From JACJWR01 sp964627505 (GTDB lineage: Bacteria; Actinomycetota; Actinomycetes; S36-B12; UBA10799): DNA of 30,969 nucleotides. The stretch lies in NCBI GenBank assembly GCA_964627505.1, contig CAZVKB010000021.1:1-30969 (forward strand). The letters are read 5' to 3'. The notes under the pieces are model-generated. The model was not told the DNA's origin. It did not search any database and saw only the letters and a program-made list of their open reading frames with translations. Positions 1-8,295 of this stretch are shown here, in pieces. Both the position numbers and the translations under genes were made by a program. Numbering within the stretch: position 1 is the first letter of the stretch; each line of letters starts with the position of its first letter.

Positions 1-435
1 ACCAACGCCGCACCCATAGGAGCCGCAGAGGCGGTCAGCGCAGAATTCATAGATCGTGTGGAAACCGGCACCAGCACCCAAGACTGGCTTGCCGTATACA
101 AGACCGCATTCGGTGAACAACCGCAACCCCCACCGGACCCGATCTTACCCACCCCACCGGGTCCGCTTGCCACCTACACCGGGGTGTACGACAACCCCTA
201 CTACGGCCCAATGACGATCACTGTGGAAGACACCGGCCTTGTCGCCCGCATCGGCCCGGCGGCCCGCACCATCCCACTGCGTCCGTACGACGGAAACGTG
301 TTCGCCGCACAAGTACCCTTCACGAACGTCTGGCTACCCTCGGTGACCTTCACACCCGCCGACGAGCCACCCAGCACAGTCATATTCGAACAATTCAACA
401 CCTCCGGACTGGGCACCTTCACCCGCAGCCCGTAG
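1..435 (+). CDS. Serine hydrolase, C-terminal fragment with DUF3471-type domain (partial)
   Basis: The reading frame is open to the left edge and stops at 433-435, so only the last 144 residues are present. The first residues resemble the end of a class C beta-lactamase / penicillin-binding-protein-like catalytic domain (family S12). After a proline-rich linker comes a compact beta-rich domain beginning P-L-A-x-Y-x-G-x-Y-x-N-x-Y-Y-G, the hallmark of DUF3471, which commonly follows the catalytic domain of these serine hydrolases. The catalytic SxxK and YxN motifs would lie outside the window. A GTG at 58 could be mistaken for a start, but the frame upstream is open and protein-like. The exact substrate (peptide, ester or beta-lactam) cannot be told. 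Confidence 0.75.
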   Translation, partial: TNAAPIGAAEAVSAEFIDRVETGTSTQDWLAVYKTAFGEQPQPPPDPILPTPPGPLATYTGVYDNPYYGPMTITVEDTGLVARIGPAARTIPLRPYDGNVFAAQVPFTNVWLPSVTFTPADEPPSTVIFEQFNTSGLGTFTRSP

Positions 436-530
436 ATGCGATGTGGGCTCCCCCCGCACAGTTCTGCATTTCCGTTTTCGTGTGTAGTCGACTCCGGAAT
501 ACCCAAGGTCACGCCGCGGTTGGCACCCCC

Positions 531-1229
531 ATGACAACTTGGGGCTTTATCGGCAGCGGAAATATCGGCAGCACAGTTGCGCAACTCGCAATTGCCGCGG
601 GTCATGACGTAGTGATGAGCAACAGTCGCGGTCCCGAGAGCCTGGCCCCGCTGATTGCACGGTTGGGCCCGCATGCTCGCGCTGGAACAGTCGCCGAAGC
701 CGCCGCCGCTGGTGACGTCGTCGTGGTTACGATCCCGCTAAAGCATTACCAGGACATCCCGGCGGAGGCCTTACGCGGCAAGATCGTAATCGACACGATG
801 AATTACTACCCCGACCGCGATGGTCGTTTCCCAGAACTCGACAACAACTCGACCACCACTTCGGAGTTGTTGGCTAACCACTTGCCCGATTCCTACGTGG
901 TCAAAGGGTTCAACAACATCTTCTTCCAACACTTGGCGGTGTTGGCGCGCCCCTCCGGTGCACCGGATCGCAGTGCCCTGGCCATTGCCGGTGACGATGA
1001 GAAGGCCAAAACCCGCGTCGCTGAGCTGCTAGACCAAATCGGCTACGACACAGTGGATCTCGGGCCGCTGTCGGAAGGATGGCGAACACAGCGCGACACC
1101 GCGGCCTACGGCACCATGTATGCGGCCGATCCAACCGACTGGACCAAAGGTGCCCAACCTGCCAGTGCATCGGACATCACCCGCTTGGCCGCCAGCGTCG
1201 AACTCCCGAGTCCAAACCCCGGAGCCTAG
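531..1229 (+). CDS. NADPH-dependent F420 reductase-like NAD(P)-binding protein
   Basis: 232-residue protein. An N-terminal Rossmann fold carries G-F-I-G-S-G-N-I-G-S right after the start, the dinucleotide loop of the F420-dependent NADP oxidoreductase / ProC-like superfamily. A second conserved block near residues 85-95 (I-D-T-M-N-Y-Y-P) and a V-V-K-G-F-N-N-I segment also match that family. Members move hydride between NADPH and coenzyme F420 or reduce small imines and carbonyls; the true substrate is unknown. The start at 531 was chosen because the Rossmann strand begins there. The frame opens at 441, but the 30 extra residues do not look like protein of this family. Its TAG stop shares CTAG (1226-1229) with the convergent helicase gene. 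Confidence 0.75.
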   Translation: MTTWGFIGSGNIGSTVAQLAIAAGHDVVMSNSRGPESLAPLIARLGPHARAGTVAEAAAAGDVVVVTIPLKHYQDIPAEALRGKIVIDTMNYYPDRDGRFPELDNNSTTTSELLANHLPDSYVVKGFNNIFFQHLAVLARPSGAPDRSALAIAGDDEKAKTRVAELLDQIGYDTVDLGPLSEGWRTQRDTAAYGTMYAADPTDWTKGAQPASASDITRLAASVELPSPNPGA

Positions 1230-3829
1230 AAGCAGTCGACACCCGTCACTGTCACCACTGCTGCCCCCTCGGCGTCACTGGCAACGAGATCTACTCGGGC
1301 GCTGATCCCCCAGTCGTGGTCGCCAGCAGGGTCCGCAAACGTCTGACGCACCTGCCAGACACCGGGTTGTTCCTCGATCCTCAGCAGTTGCGGACCGCGC
1401 GCATCGGGCCCCAGCCCCACCTCGTCGTATTCCGCAAAATATTGCTCCATCGCCCGCGCCCACCGTTGGGCGTCCCACCCGGCGGCGGCATCCAACTCGC
1501 CGAGCACCTCCCACTTGCGCAGCGCCGCCAACTCGACTCGGCGGAACATCGCATTGCGCACTAGCACGCGAAACGCTCGAGTATTTGCGGTAATCGGCGG
1601 TGGACCGTCGTCCACGTGGGGCCGTACAAGCACCACCTGATCGGATGCGGGATTCACCATCTGCTCCCACTCGTCAAGCAAACTCGAATCCACTTGCCGC
1701 ACAAGTTCGCCTATAAGTTCAGTGATATCGGTGAGTTCTTCAGTGCGGGCATCCTCTGGCACCGTCCGCCGCAGCGCCTTGTACGCATCTGCCAAGTAGC
1801 GCAGCACCACTCCTTCAGCCGTGGACACCTTCTGATAGCCCACGTACTCCGCGAACGTCATCGACATCTCATACAGTTCGCGGGCAACCGACTTGGGACG
1901 TAGCGGATGCGCCGTCACCCACGGATGCCCCTGCGCATAGATCTCAAACGCCGCCTCGAGATCATCGAGCAGCGGTTTCGGCCAGGTGATGTCGGCGACG
2001 AGTTCAACGCGCTCTTCGTACTCAATACCGTCCGCCTTCATCTGGGCTACGGCTTCCGCACGGGCACGGTTCTGTTGGGCGTAGAGCACCGGCCGGGGAT
2101 CTTCCAGTGTGGCTTCGAGCACCGAGAGCACGTCGAGGGCGTAGGTGTCAGATTCCTGATCAAGCAATTCAATAGCGGCCAACGCAAATGTGGACAGCGG
2201 TTGGTTAAGTGCGAAATCGTCCTGCAATTCCGCCACTACCCGCAGATCGGAACTATCCGGACCAACATCAATCACACCAGCCGTCACCAACGATTCTTCG
2301 ATCGCTGCTGCCCGTTCCACCAGTCGCTGCTGATCCCCTGGCGCTTCATCGTTGTCCGCCAGCAGACGAGCCAGCGCCACCCGCGGTTCTGGACGTCGAG
2401 CCAAGTTGAGCAGCGTTGCGTGACTGATGCGGAACTTCGACTGCAGCGGCTCCGGTTCCGCAGCCACCAGCTTCTCGAACGTGGAACGGCCGTAGGACGG
2501 CATACCCTCGGGCGGCTTCTTGCGCACGATTCGACGACGCTTCTTCGCATCATCCCCCGCTTTGGCCAGCAGCCGTTCATTCTCGATTTCGTATTCAGGC
2601 GCCTGCACCACCACCAACCCGGCGGTGTCGTAGCCCGCCCGACCCGCTCGACCGGCAATCTGATGGAACTCCCGCGCCCGCACCATGCGCATCCGGCGAC
2701 CATCGAACTTCACCAGCGAGGTGATGAGCACCGTCCGAATCGGCACGTTGATGCCCACACCGAGCGTATCGGTGCCGCAGATCACCTTCAGCAATCCCGC
2801 CTTGGTGAGTTGTTCCACGAGCCGCCGATACCGCGGCAGCATCCCTGCGTGGTGCACGCCGATTCCGTGCCGGACCAACCGGCTCAGCGTGCGCCCGAAG
2901 CCCGCGGTGAACCGAAACGCTCCGATCGCCTCCGCGATGGCATCCTTCTCGGCCCGCGTACAAACGTTGATACTCATCAACGCTTGCGCCCGTTCTAAGG
3001 CAGCGGCTTGGGTGGTGTGCACCACGTATATCGGAGCTTGGTGGGTAGTCAGCAACTCTTCGATGGTCTCGTGAATGGGTGTCAGCGCGTATCGAAACGC
3101 CAACGGCACCGGCCGTTCCCCGCCGGCTACGACTGCCGCAGGGCGGTCAGTTCGGCGCTGGAGATCGTCCCGGATTCGCGTGACATCACCCAACGTCGCG
3201 GTCATCAAGAGAAACTGCGCATTGACCAACTCGAGCAGTGGCACCTGCCACGCCCAGCCACGATCCCGATCGCCGTAGTAATGGAACTCGTCCATGCAGA
3301 CCATGTCGACGGCCAGCTCGGCGCCCTCCCGCAGTGCGCTGTTGGCGAGGATTTCCGCTGTGGCGCACACGATCGGTGCATCCTGATTGACCGCCGCGTC
3401 CCCGGTGATCATGCCAACGCGCTCTGCACCGAAAATGTCGCACAGGTCGAAGAATTTCTCGGACACTAAAGCTTTGATCGGCGCCGTGTAATAGGTACGT
3501 CGACCCGCTGCCAGCGCAAAGAACATCGCACCCACGGCTACTAGGCTCTTCCCAGATCCGGTGGGCGTTCCCAAAATCACATGCGATCCGGCTGCCAATT
3601 CGAGCAAGGCATCCTCTTGCGCCGAGTAGAGCGACTGACCACGCTCGCTTGCCCAGCCTGCGTAGAGCTCGAGCAAGTCTTCCGGGCTCGCGTTGTCCCA
3701 ACCCGCGGAGTCGAGCAGGGCGATCAGCGATGGTGTCGACGGGGTGGGCTCGGGAGATTCCGCCGCGGACCCGGACGACAGGGTCGAAGTGTTGGATACG
3801 GTCTGTGCGGAACTCACGTTGAGCAGCAT
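1226..3829 (-). CDS. DEAD/DEAH-box RNA helicase with C-terminal DUF3516 domain
   Basis: Superfamily 2 helicase of about 867 residues from the ATG at 3829. Motifs in order: Walker A G-T-P-T-G-S-G-K-S near residues 87-95, motif II M-D-E-F-H near 178-182 (an Asp-Glu-Phe-His box), motif III T-A-T-L, and motif VI H-Q-I-A-G-R-A-G-R-A-G. The long C-terminal part matches the DUF3516 region of an actinobacterial helicase family related to Ski2/HelY-like RNA helicases, so a role in RNA unwinding or turnover is likely. The frame continues upstream to a TTG at 3913, but those residues look non-homologous. No strong ribosome binding site decides the start, and GTG codons nearby are alternatives. It lies downstream of the YheT-like gene on the same strand and ends tail-to-tail with the F420-reductase-like gene. 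Confidence 0.85.
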   Translation of the reverse strand: MLLNVSSAQTVSNTSTLSSGSAAESPEPTPSTPSLIALLDSAGWDNASPEDLLELYAGWASERGQSLYSAQEDALLELAAGSHVILGTPTGSGKSLVAVGAMFFALAAGRRTYYTAPIKALVSEKFFDLCDIFGAERVGMITGDAAVNQDAPIVCATAEILANSALREGAELAVDMVCMDEFHYYGDRDRGWAWQVPLLELVNAQFLLMTATLGDVTRIRDDLQRRTDRPAAVVAGGERPVPLAFRYALTPIHETIEELLTTHQAPIYVVHTTQAAALERAQALMSINVCTRAEKDAIAEAIGAFRFTAGFGRTLSRLVRHGIGVHHAGMLPRYRRLVEQLTKAGLLKVICGTDTLGVGINVPIRTVLITSLVKFDGRRMRMVRAREFHQIAGRAGRAGYDTAGLVVVQAPEYEIENERLLAKAGDDAKKRRRIVRKKPPEGMPSYGRSTFEKLVAAEPEPLQSKFRISHATLLNLARRPEPRVALARLLADNDEAPGDQQRLVERAAAIEESLVTAGVIDVGPDSSDLRVVAELQDDFALNQPLSTFALAAIELLDQESDTYALDVLSVLEATLEDPRPVLYAQQNRARAEAVAQMKADGIEYEERVELVADITWPKPLLDDLEAAFEIYAQGHPWVTAHPLRPKSVARELYEMSMTFAEYVGYQKVSTAEGVVLRYLADAYKALRRTVPEDARTEELTDITELIGELVRQVDSSLLDEWEQMVNPASDQVVLVRPHVDDGPPPITANTRAFRVLVRNAMFRRVELAALRKWEVLGELDAAAGWDAQRWARAMEQYFAEYDEVGLGPDARGPQLLRIEEQPGVWQVRQTFADPAGDHDWGISARVDLVASDAEGAAVVTVTGVDCF

Positions 3830-3944
3830 GTCATGGACGTCCGACACAACTCCGATCACTATGCATGGTGCGCGGCGCCGGCTGCCGAATACTGAAACGC
3901 CGTCGGGGGCCAATCACGCAACAGCGCTCCACAGGCTGCCTCAT

Positions 3945-4982
3945 TCAAGGCATCGCATCCCGCAGGAAGCGCACCGCACGCCCGGTGTACCACGGCATGC
4001 TGCTGCCACGTTGATGAAATCCGACATGGCCCCCGCGTGCGGTGATGGCCCGACGCACATGCCCACGGTCCGCCAAGCCCTCCCAATCCACCGCCAGGTA
4101 CGGCTCAGCCGGAATCATCGGGTCGTCCAGTGCATGAATCACCAAAGTCGGCAGGTCAATGCGAGGCAAGAACGGCGCGGCGGAGTTCAGCTCGTAGTAC
4201 TCCTGAGCATCCCGCCAGCCGTGCCGCGGAGCGGTGATCACATCATCGAACGCAGGCAAACTCCGCGCCCGCTCGACCGCTCTTCTTTCCGCCGACGTGA
4301 CCCGCGCGGATCCATCGGGCGTCGGCGTGAACAGGTCCCGACGAAGTCCCCGCAGCACGGCCTGCTCGTATCCGCCGAAGGCGGAGTTGCGCAGGTATTC
4401 GGCCCCCACGACGAGATCCAAAGGCGCCGACACAGCAACGGCTGCGACAAGGGGCACATCCCCGCGCGGTTCCCCCAGTAACTTGATAGTCATGGCGCCG
4501 CCCAGCGAGAATCCCATCACGGCGAGGGCGGGTCGAGCACGGCCTGCACTCGCTTCCGGCTGGGTCGACAGGTAGCGCAGGACGGTGCGCAGATCATCGG
4601 TCTTACCGGCGTGGTAGGTGTTTGCGGAGGTCTGCGTCGACATGCCGGCGCAGCGCAGGTCGACGCGGGCGACGTTGAAGCCAGCTCGAATCAGGGCCAC
4701 TGCGCTGGCCCGGATGTAGGCCGAGTCTGCCGACCCGCCCAAGCCGTGCACGAGCAGCACCATGCCCCGCGTTGCCTCGGGATGGGCGTGAAAATGCACA
4801 GCCAGGCGGTCACCGGAGCCATCATCCATCGTCACGAAACGGGTGCGGGTGCGAGAGACCGCGTCTGGCTCGTGGCGCCGCGGCAGCAGTCGGTTGTACA
4901 TGGACTGCATGTGACCCGACCGAAGACCCAGCGGCACTGGAAACTCTGCATTGATCACCCATACGGCACGTTGTGGGTCCAC
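3945..4982 (-). CDS. YheT-type alpha/beta hydrolase
   Basis: 345-residue alpha/beta hydrolase. The oxyanion segment is V-H-G-L-G-G-S (78-84), and the nucleophile elbow G-F-S-L-G-G places the catalytic Ser at 159. A late L-D-D-P-M-I-P segment supplies the acid and G-G-H-V-G-F the histidine. This combination, with F-P-x-P and H-M-Q-S near the N terminus, is typical of the YheT / ABHD1-3 branch (predicted esterases). Substrate unknown. The start is GTG at 4982; a CAATCT hexamer (4989-4994) lies 6 nt upstream, a weak match to a -10 box for a leaderless transcript. It is divergent from the SnoaL-like gene across 185 bp in which nothing else is evident, and may be co-transcribed with the helicase 115 bp downstream. 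Confidence 0.8.
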   Translation of the reverse strand: MDPQRAVWVINAEFPVPLGLRSGHMQSMYNRLLPRRHEPDAVSRTRTRFVTMDDGSGDRLAVHFHAHPEATRGMVLLVHGLGGSADSAYIRASAVALIRAGFNVARVDLRCAGMSTQTSANTYHAGKTDDLRTVLRYLSTQPEASAGRARPALAVMGFSLGGAMTIKLLGEPRGDVPLVAAVAVSAPLDLVVGAEYLRNSAFGGYEQAVLRGLRRDLFTPTPDGSARVTSAERRAVERARSLPAFDDVITAPRHGWRDAQEYYELNSAAPFLPRIDLPTLVIHALDDPMIPAEPYLAVDWEGLADRGHVRRAITARGGHVGFHQRGSSMPWYTGRAVRFLRDAMP

Positions 4983-5167
4983 TCGTCCAGATTGTCAGAA
5001 ACAATCCGTGGGTCTACGCCGGGGAGCGGACTGGTGCCGAAGAGGAAGCAAAAGCCACAGGGAACAGGGCCCCGCATCACGCCCGGGCGATAACGGCACC
5101 ACAGCAGGACGTGCTGGACCTGGCTTGCAGGTGGCAACAGGCTGCCGATTGCTGACACGATGACCAC

Positions 5168-5545
5168 ATGAGCAACACAGCACAGGAAACGGTCGCCCAG
5201 ATTCTGCAAGGCATCGACACCGGGGACATCGACCAAGTGATGGCCGCCTACACCGAAGACGCTGCCGGCATTGATGAAATCTCGCGTGGATGGATGCGCG
5301 GACGGGATCAGATCGCCGACTACACGGCAAACCTGTTGGCGGAGTTGAGCGATTGCACCTCGCAACTGACCGACGTCCACGAAGCTGTGATCGGCGATAT
5401 GGCCGTTGTCACCGCCGTACTTACTCAGAACTACGTCTGGAGCGGAGAGGCACAGTCGGTGGAAATGCCCGCGACGTTCGTGCTGCGTCGCGAAGATGGC
5501 GAGTGGCGCGTCATGCTTTTCCACGCACTGCCGATCCCGACCTGA
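5168..5545 (+). CDS. SnoaL-like / NTF2-fold small protein
   Basis: 125-residue single-domain protein with the cone-shaped NTF2-fold pattern. It has an N-terminal helix pair ending in D-x-V-M-A-A-Y-T-E-D-A, a G-R-D-Q-I-x-D-Y helix, then alternating strands finishing R-R-E-D-G-E-W-R-V-M-L-F-H. This matches SnoaL/DUF4440-type proteins (ketosteroid-isomerase-like), which are enzymes or ligand-binding proteins with very varied roles, so no reaction is assigned. The ATG at 5168 is the only sensible start. It stands alone, divergent from the YheT-like hydrolase and convergent with the permease. Confidence 0.75.
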   Translation: MSNTAQETVAQILQGIDTGDIDQVMAAYTEDAAGIDEISRGWMRGRDQIADYTANLLAELSDCTSQLTDVHEAVIGDMAVVTAVLTQNYVWSGEAQSVEMPATFVLRREDGEWRVMLFHALPIPT

Positions 5546-5630
5546 TTCGACGCCTCGGTCAGCGGGCTTGCATGATCCTGCGTTGCGCCTAAGCATTGCG
5601 CCAGCAACCTGAGCGCTGCTCGTTGGGTCC

Positions 5631-5648
5631 AGCCCGCGATACCGGGCT
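5631..5648. terminator. Short GC-rich hairpin between convergent genes
   Basis: A perfect 6-bp inverted repeat, AGCCCG / CGGGCT around the 6-nt loop cgatac, sits between the SnoaL-like gene and the end of the permease gene (120-bp spacer). There is no T-run on either side, so termination activity in both directions is only inferred from position. Confidence 0.35.
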
Positions 5649-5664
5649 CACCGTCGTTGCCCGA

Positions 5665-7191
5665 CTAGTCCACCAACATCGCCGGTGTGTCGGTCTTGAG
5701 GGTTTCGCCGCGGAAGAACGCCGGGTCTTGTGCCCGGCGAATCGCCATCAGCACGAAACCAAACAGGATCAGCCCGACACCCATGATGAACACCAATCCC
5801 ACACCGCCGATGTTGCCGCCGCTGCCGAACTCCGGGTCATAGGCATCACGCACGGTCACGATGAACACGAACGCAAGCATGATCCCACCGATCAGCGGCA
5901 GAACCAGTTTGAACACGAAACTGCTGACGTTGTCGAATAGCTGATGCCGGAAGTACCACACGCAGGCGAAAGCCGTGAGACCGTAGTAGAAGCAGATCAT
6001 CATCCCGATCGAGTACACCGTGTCGAGCAACACATTCTCGCTCAGAATCGTCAACACGGTGTAGAACGCCCCCGCGCCGATACCGGCCGCCAGCGTGGCG
6101 AAAGACGGTGTGAGGTATCGCGGGTGAATCGCCGCGAACCGCTCGGGCAGAGCCCGATAGGAGCCCATCGCCAAGAGCGTGCGAGACGTCGGCAAGAAGG
6201 TGCTGATCAGGCTCGCCGCACTTGACACCAACACGGCGGCAAAGAGCAGGAGATACCAGGGGTCGCCCATGATCGGTTTGGCCACGGCACCGAAAACGTT
6301 GTCGTGGATTTCTTCGTTACCCAAACCCAACCCGGTGTCCCCCACACCGGCATACATGATCACCGCGATCGACACCAGGAGATAAGTACATAGAATCGAC
6401 AGCACCGCGAGAATAGCTGCCCGTCCGGACGTTTTGGAGGCGTCCTTAGTCTCCTCGTTAAGGGTCAAAGCCGAATCCCAGCCCCAGAACGCGAAAATGG
6501 ACCCCGAAAGACCCGCCACAATCGCCGACACGGTGAGGCCTGCGGGGCTGAACCAATCCCAACTGAACTCAATGCCCGTGGGCGAGGCGCCAGACTCCGC
6601 GATTGCCGCAAAGGCGAAGCCGGCGAGCACGACCAATTGGAAGGCGACCAACACATACTGCAGACGCGCCGTCGTGGTCACTCCGCGGTAGGCGACAAAG
6701 GTAGCAATCGCCAAAAACGCCAGGCAGGTGATCACATTCACAGGCTTGTTCTGCCAAAGTCCCGCCAGCCACTCGCTGTTGACCATGTCGCCGATGAGTT
6801 GATAGAAGAATTGCACGGCGATGCCAGCCAGGTTCGAAATCACGATCACGGTCGCGAGCACCGCCGTCCAGCCTCCGAGCCAGCCGATGTAGGGCCCGAA
6901 CGCTTTCGTGGTCCAGGTGAACGAGGTGCCGCAGTCCGGCACCGTTCGGTTCAACTCCCGGTAGGCGTACGCCGCGAAGAACATCGGGATGAAACCGAGC
7001 ACGAAGACGAATGGCGTCTTCTCCCCCACATCACCGGCCAACAAGCCAATGGTTGCAGTCAAGGTATAGGCAGGTGCCACGCAAGAAATGGCCAGGACGA
7101 TGCCGCTAAGCAAGCCCACCGAGTTCTTGGACAGCCCCTTAGCGTGCACATCCGGTTCGATGAGCTGCTGATGCGCGGGTAGCGGTTCCAT
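5665..7191 (-). CDS. APC-superfamily amino acid permease
   Basis: 508-residue integral membrane protein with about 12 hydrophobic segments. The first helix motif (G-L-L-S-G-I-V-L-A-I-S-C-V-A-P-A-Y-T) and the later conserved segment F-W-G-W-D-S-A-x-x-x-x-E-E-T-K-D are typical of the amino acid-polyamine-organocation superfamily, proton-coupled importers or exchangers of the inner membrane. A cytoplasmic A-M-G-S-Y-R-A-L-P loop is also typical. The substrate cannot be read from sequence. The ATG at 7191 was chosen because GGGAGGA lies about 8 nt upstream; the frame opens at 7323, but that would overlap the divergent stress-protein gene by about 90 bp with low-complexity residues. Confidence 0.85.
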   Translation of the reverse strand: MEPLPAHQQLIEPDVHAKGLSKNSVGLLSGIVLAISCVAPAYTLTATIGLLAGDVGEKTPFVFVLGFIPMFFAAYAYRELNRTVPDCGTSFTWTTKAFGPYIGWLGGWTAVLATVIVISNLAGIAVQFFYQLIGDMVNSEWLAGLWQNKPVNVITCLAFLAIATFVAYRGVTTTARLQYVLVAFQLVVLAGFAFAAIAESGASPTGIEFSWDWFSPAGLTVSAIVAGLSGSIFAFWGWDSALTLNEETKDASKTSGRAAILAVLSILCTYLLVSIAVIMYAGVGDTGLGLGNEEIHDNVFGAVAKPIMGDPWYLLLFAAVLVSSAASLISTFLPTSRTLLAMGSYRALPERFAAIHPRYLTPSFATLAAGIGAGAFYTVLTILSENVLLDTVYSIGMMICFYYGLTAFACVWYFRHQLFDNVSSFVFKLVLPLIGGIMLAFVFIVTVRDAYDPEFGSGGNIGGVGLVFIMGVGLILFGFVLMAIRRAQDPAFFRGETLKTDTPAMLVD

Positions 7192-7239
7192 GAGACTGTT
7201 CCTCCCGTTGGACTCTGGCATACTAACCGACATGTCGGT
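7192..7239. promoter_or_regulatory. Compact divergent promoter region with a 14-bp palindrome
   Basis: Only 40 bp separate the permease start (7191, minus) from the stress-protein start (7232, plus). On the minus strand, TAGTAT (7220-7225) fits a -10 hexamer about 28 nt from the permease ATG. On the plus strand, CATACT (7219-7224) lies 7 nt before the stress-protein ATG and fits a leaderless -10, so the two -10 boxes overlap. A perfect palindrome ACCGACATGTCGGT (7226-7239) spans the stress-protein ATG and could be an operator. Promoter use is inferred. Confidence 0.4.
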
Positions 7240-8161
7240 CGATGAGCCTGGTTCCGAAGACTTCACCGAACCTGAGGTGCGCGGTGTGGTGGTGGGTTTT
7301 GACGGATCACCAGCTGCCGACATCGCTTTGCTCTGGGGTGCGGATGCAGCCGAGGGCTACGGACTGCCGCTGACGATTTTGGCGGCCCGTCCTGATGCCG
7401 AGGCCCCGGTGCTGGATCTGGAAGAGGAATTGATCGAGGAAATCATCGAACTCGATCTGGTAGAGGCGCTCGAAGCCGCCGGGGAACGGGTGCGCGGCAC
7501 CCATCCCGGTTTGGATGTGCGCACGGTCATCCATCCCGACTCCCCCGTGGACGGTTTGCTAGAAGCTTCAAAGACCGCCGAAATGATTGTGATCGGGTCG
7601 CGCGGGCTGGGCGGATTTCAGGAATTGCTGCTTGGTTCCACAGCGATGGAGGTCACGCCCTACGCCGAATGCCCGGTGGTCGTGCAGTACGTGCCAGATG
7701 AGGCGGGCATCGCGGCACGGGCGGATGCTCGGCATCCAGATGCGGTGGTTGTGGCCTTCGATGGCTCCTCGTTCGCATTGCGGGCTTTGATGTTTGCCAT
7801 CAGTTACGCCGACGCCATGGGGTTGGGTGTGGCCATTGTGTATGTGTCTGCCGGTTCTCGGCAGCGGGCGCCGATTGCAGTCGAGCGAGACGCGGAATGG
7901 CTGCCTTTTGAAGTGCGACAGGACTTCACCCTGGCGGCTCATGTGGCTGCCACCAATCCGCGCGTGCCGGTGACCTACATGCATGCCGTCGGACGCCCTG
8001 CTGGAGTCCTGATCGCGGAGGCAGCGGGCGCACCGCTAGCTGTGGTTGGAGTACGCGGACGCGGCGGGATGGCACAGTTGATGCTTGGATCGGTCGGGTT
8101 GCAGATGCTGCTGCACGCCGAATGCCCGATGGCTATGGTGCACGGGCTTCCAACAGAGTGA
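7232..8161 (+). CDS. Tandem universal stress protein (two UspA domains)
   Basis: 309-residue cytoplasmic protein made of two UspA domains, roughly residues 14-155 and 165-305. Each keeps the ATP-binding signature G-x2-G-x9-G-S: G-S-R-G-L-G-G...G-S in the first and G-V-R-G-R-G-G...G-S in the second. Each begins V-V-V-G-F-D-G-S or V-V-V-A-F-D-G-S. Tandem, ATP-binding Usp proteins are common in Actinomycetota and are often induced by hypoxia or stationary phase. The ATG at 7232 is preferred to the one at 7190, which would overlap the permease start and add non-homologous residues. It is divergent from the amino acid permease. Confidence 0.88.
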   Translation: MSVDEPGSEDFTEPEVRGVVVGFDGSPAADIALLWGADAAEGYGLPLTILAARPDAEAPVLDLEEELIEEIIELDLVEALEAAGERVRGTHPGLDVRTVIHPDSPVDGLLEASKTAEMIVIGSRGLGGFQELLLGSTAMEVTPYAECPVVVQYVPDEAGIAARADARHPDAVVVAFDGSSFALRALMFAISYADAMGLGVAIVYVSAGSRQRAPIAVERDAEWLPFEVRQDFTLAAHVAATNPRVPVTYMHAVGRPAGVLIAEAAGAPLAVVGVRGRGGMAQLMLGSVGLQMLLHAECPMAMVHGLPTE

Positions 8162-8257
8162 ACCGTGCGAGCTTAGGCGGTTGACCTCGGCGGCGTATGG
8201 CGTTCTTTGCGAGGCCACCTCATCACCACCCCATCACGGACCTTCTCCCGCTATGCG

Positions 8258-8276
8258 TTAGGTTAGGCTTACCTAA
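8258..8276. promoter_or_regulatory. IdeR/DtxR-type iron box upstream of the iron ABC operon
   Basis: TTAGGTTAGGCTTACCTAA matches the published IdeR/DtxR operator consensus TTAGGTTAGGCTAACCTAA at 18 of 19 positions (my comparison from memory of the consensus). It contains possible -10 hexamers TAGGTT (8259-8264) and TAGGCT (8264-8269), so metal-bound regulator would block RNA polymerase. The first gene of the operon starts 20 bp downstream. Expected behaviour is repression with iron and expression under iron starvation. Confidence 0.9.
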
Positions 8277-8295
8277 CTAGCAAAGGACATGTGAA

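Noticed and set aside
1907..2998. Long plus-strand ORF (363 codons) opposite the helicase gene.
   Set aside because: It is the antisense shadow of a helicase with all motifs in the other strand; its own translation is Arg/His-rich with no recognisable domain.
7190..7231. Upstream ATG for the universal stress protein.
   Set aside because: It would overlap the permease start, the added residues are not Usp-like, and the -10-like box fits the ATG at 7232.
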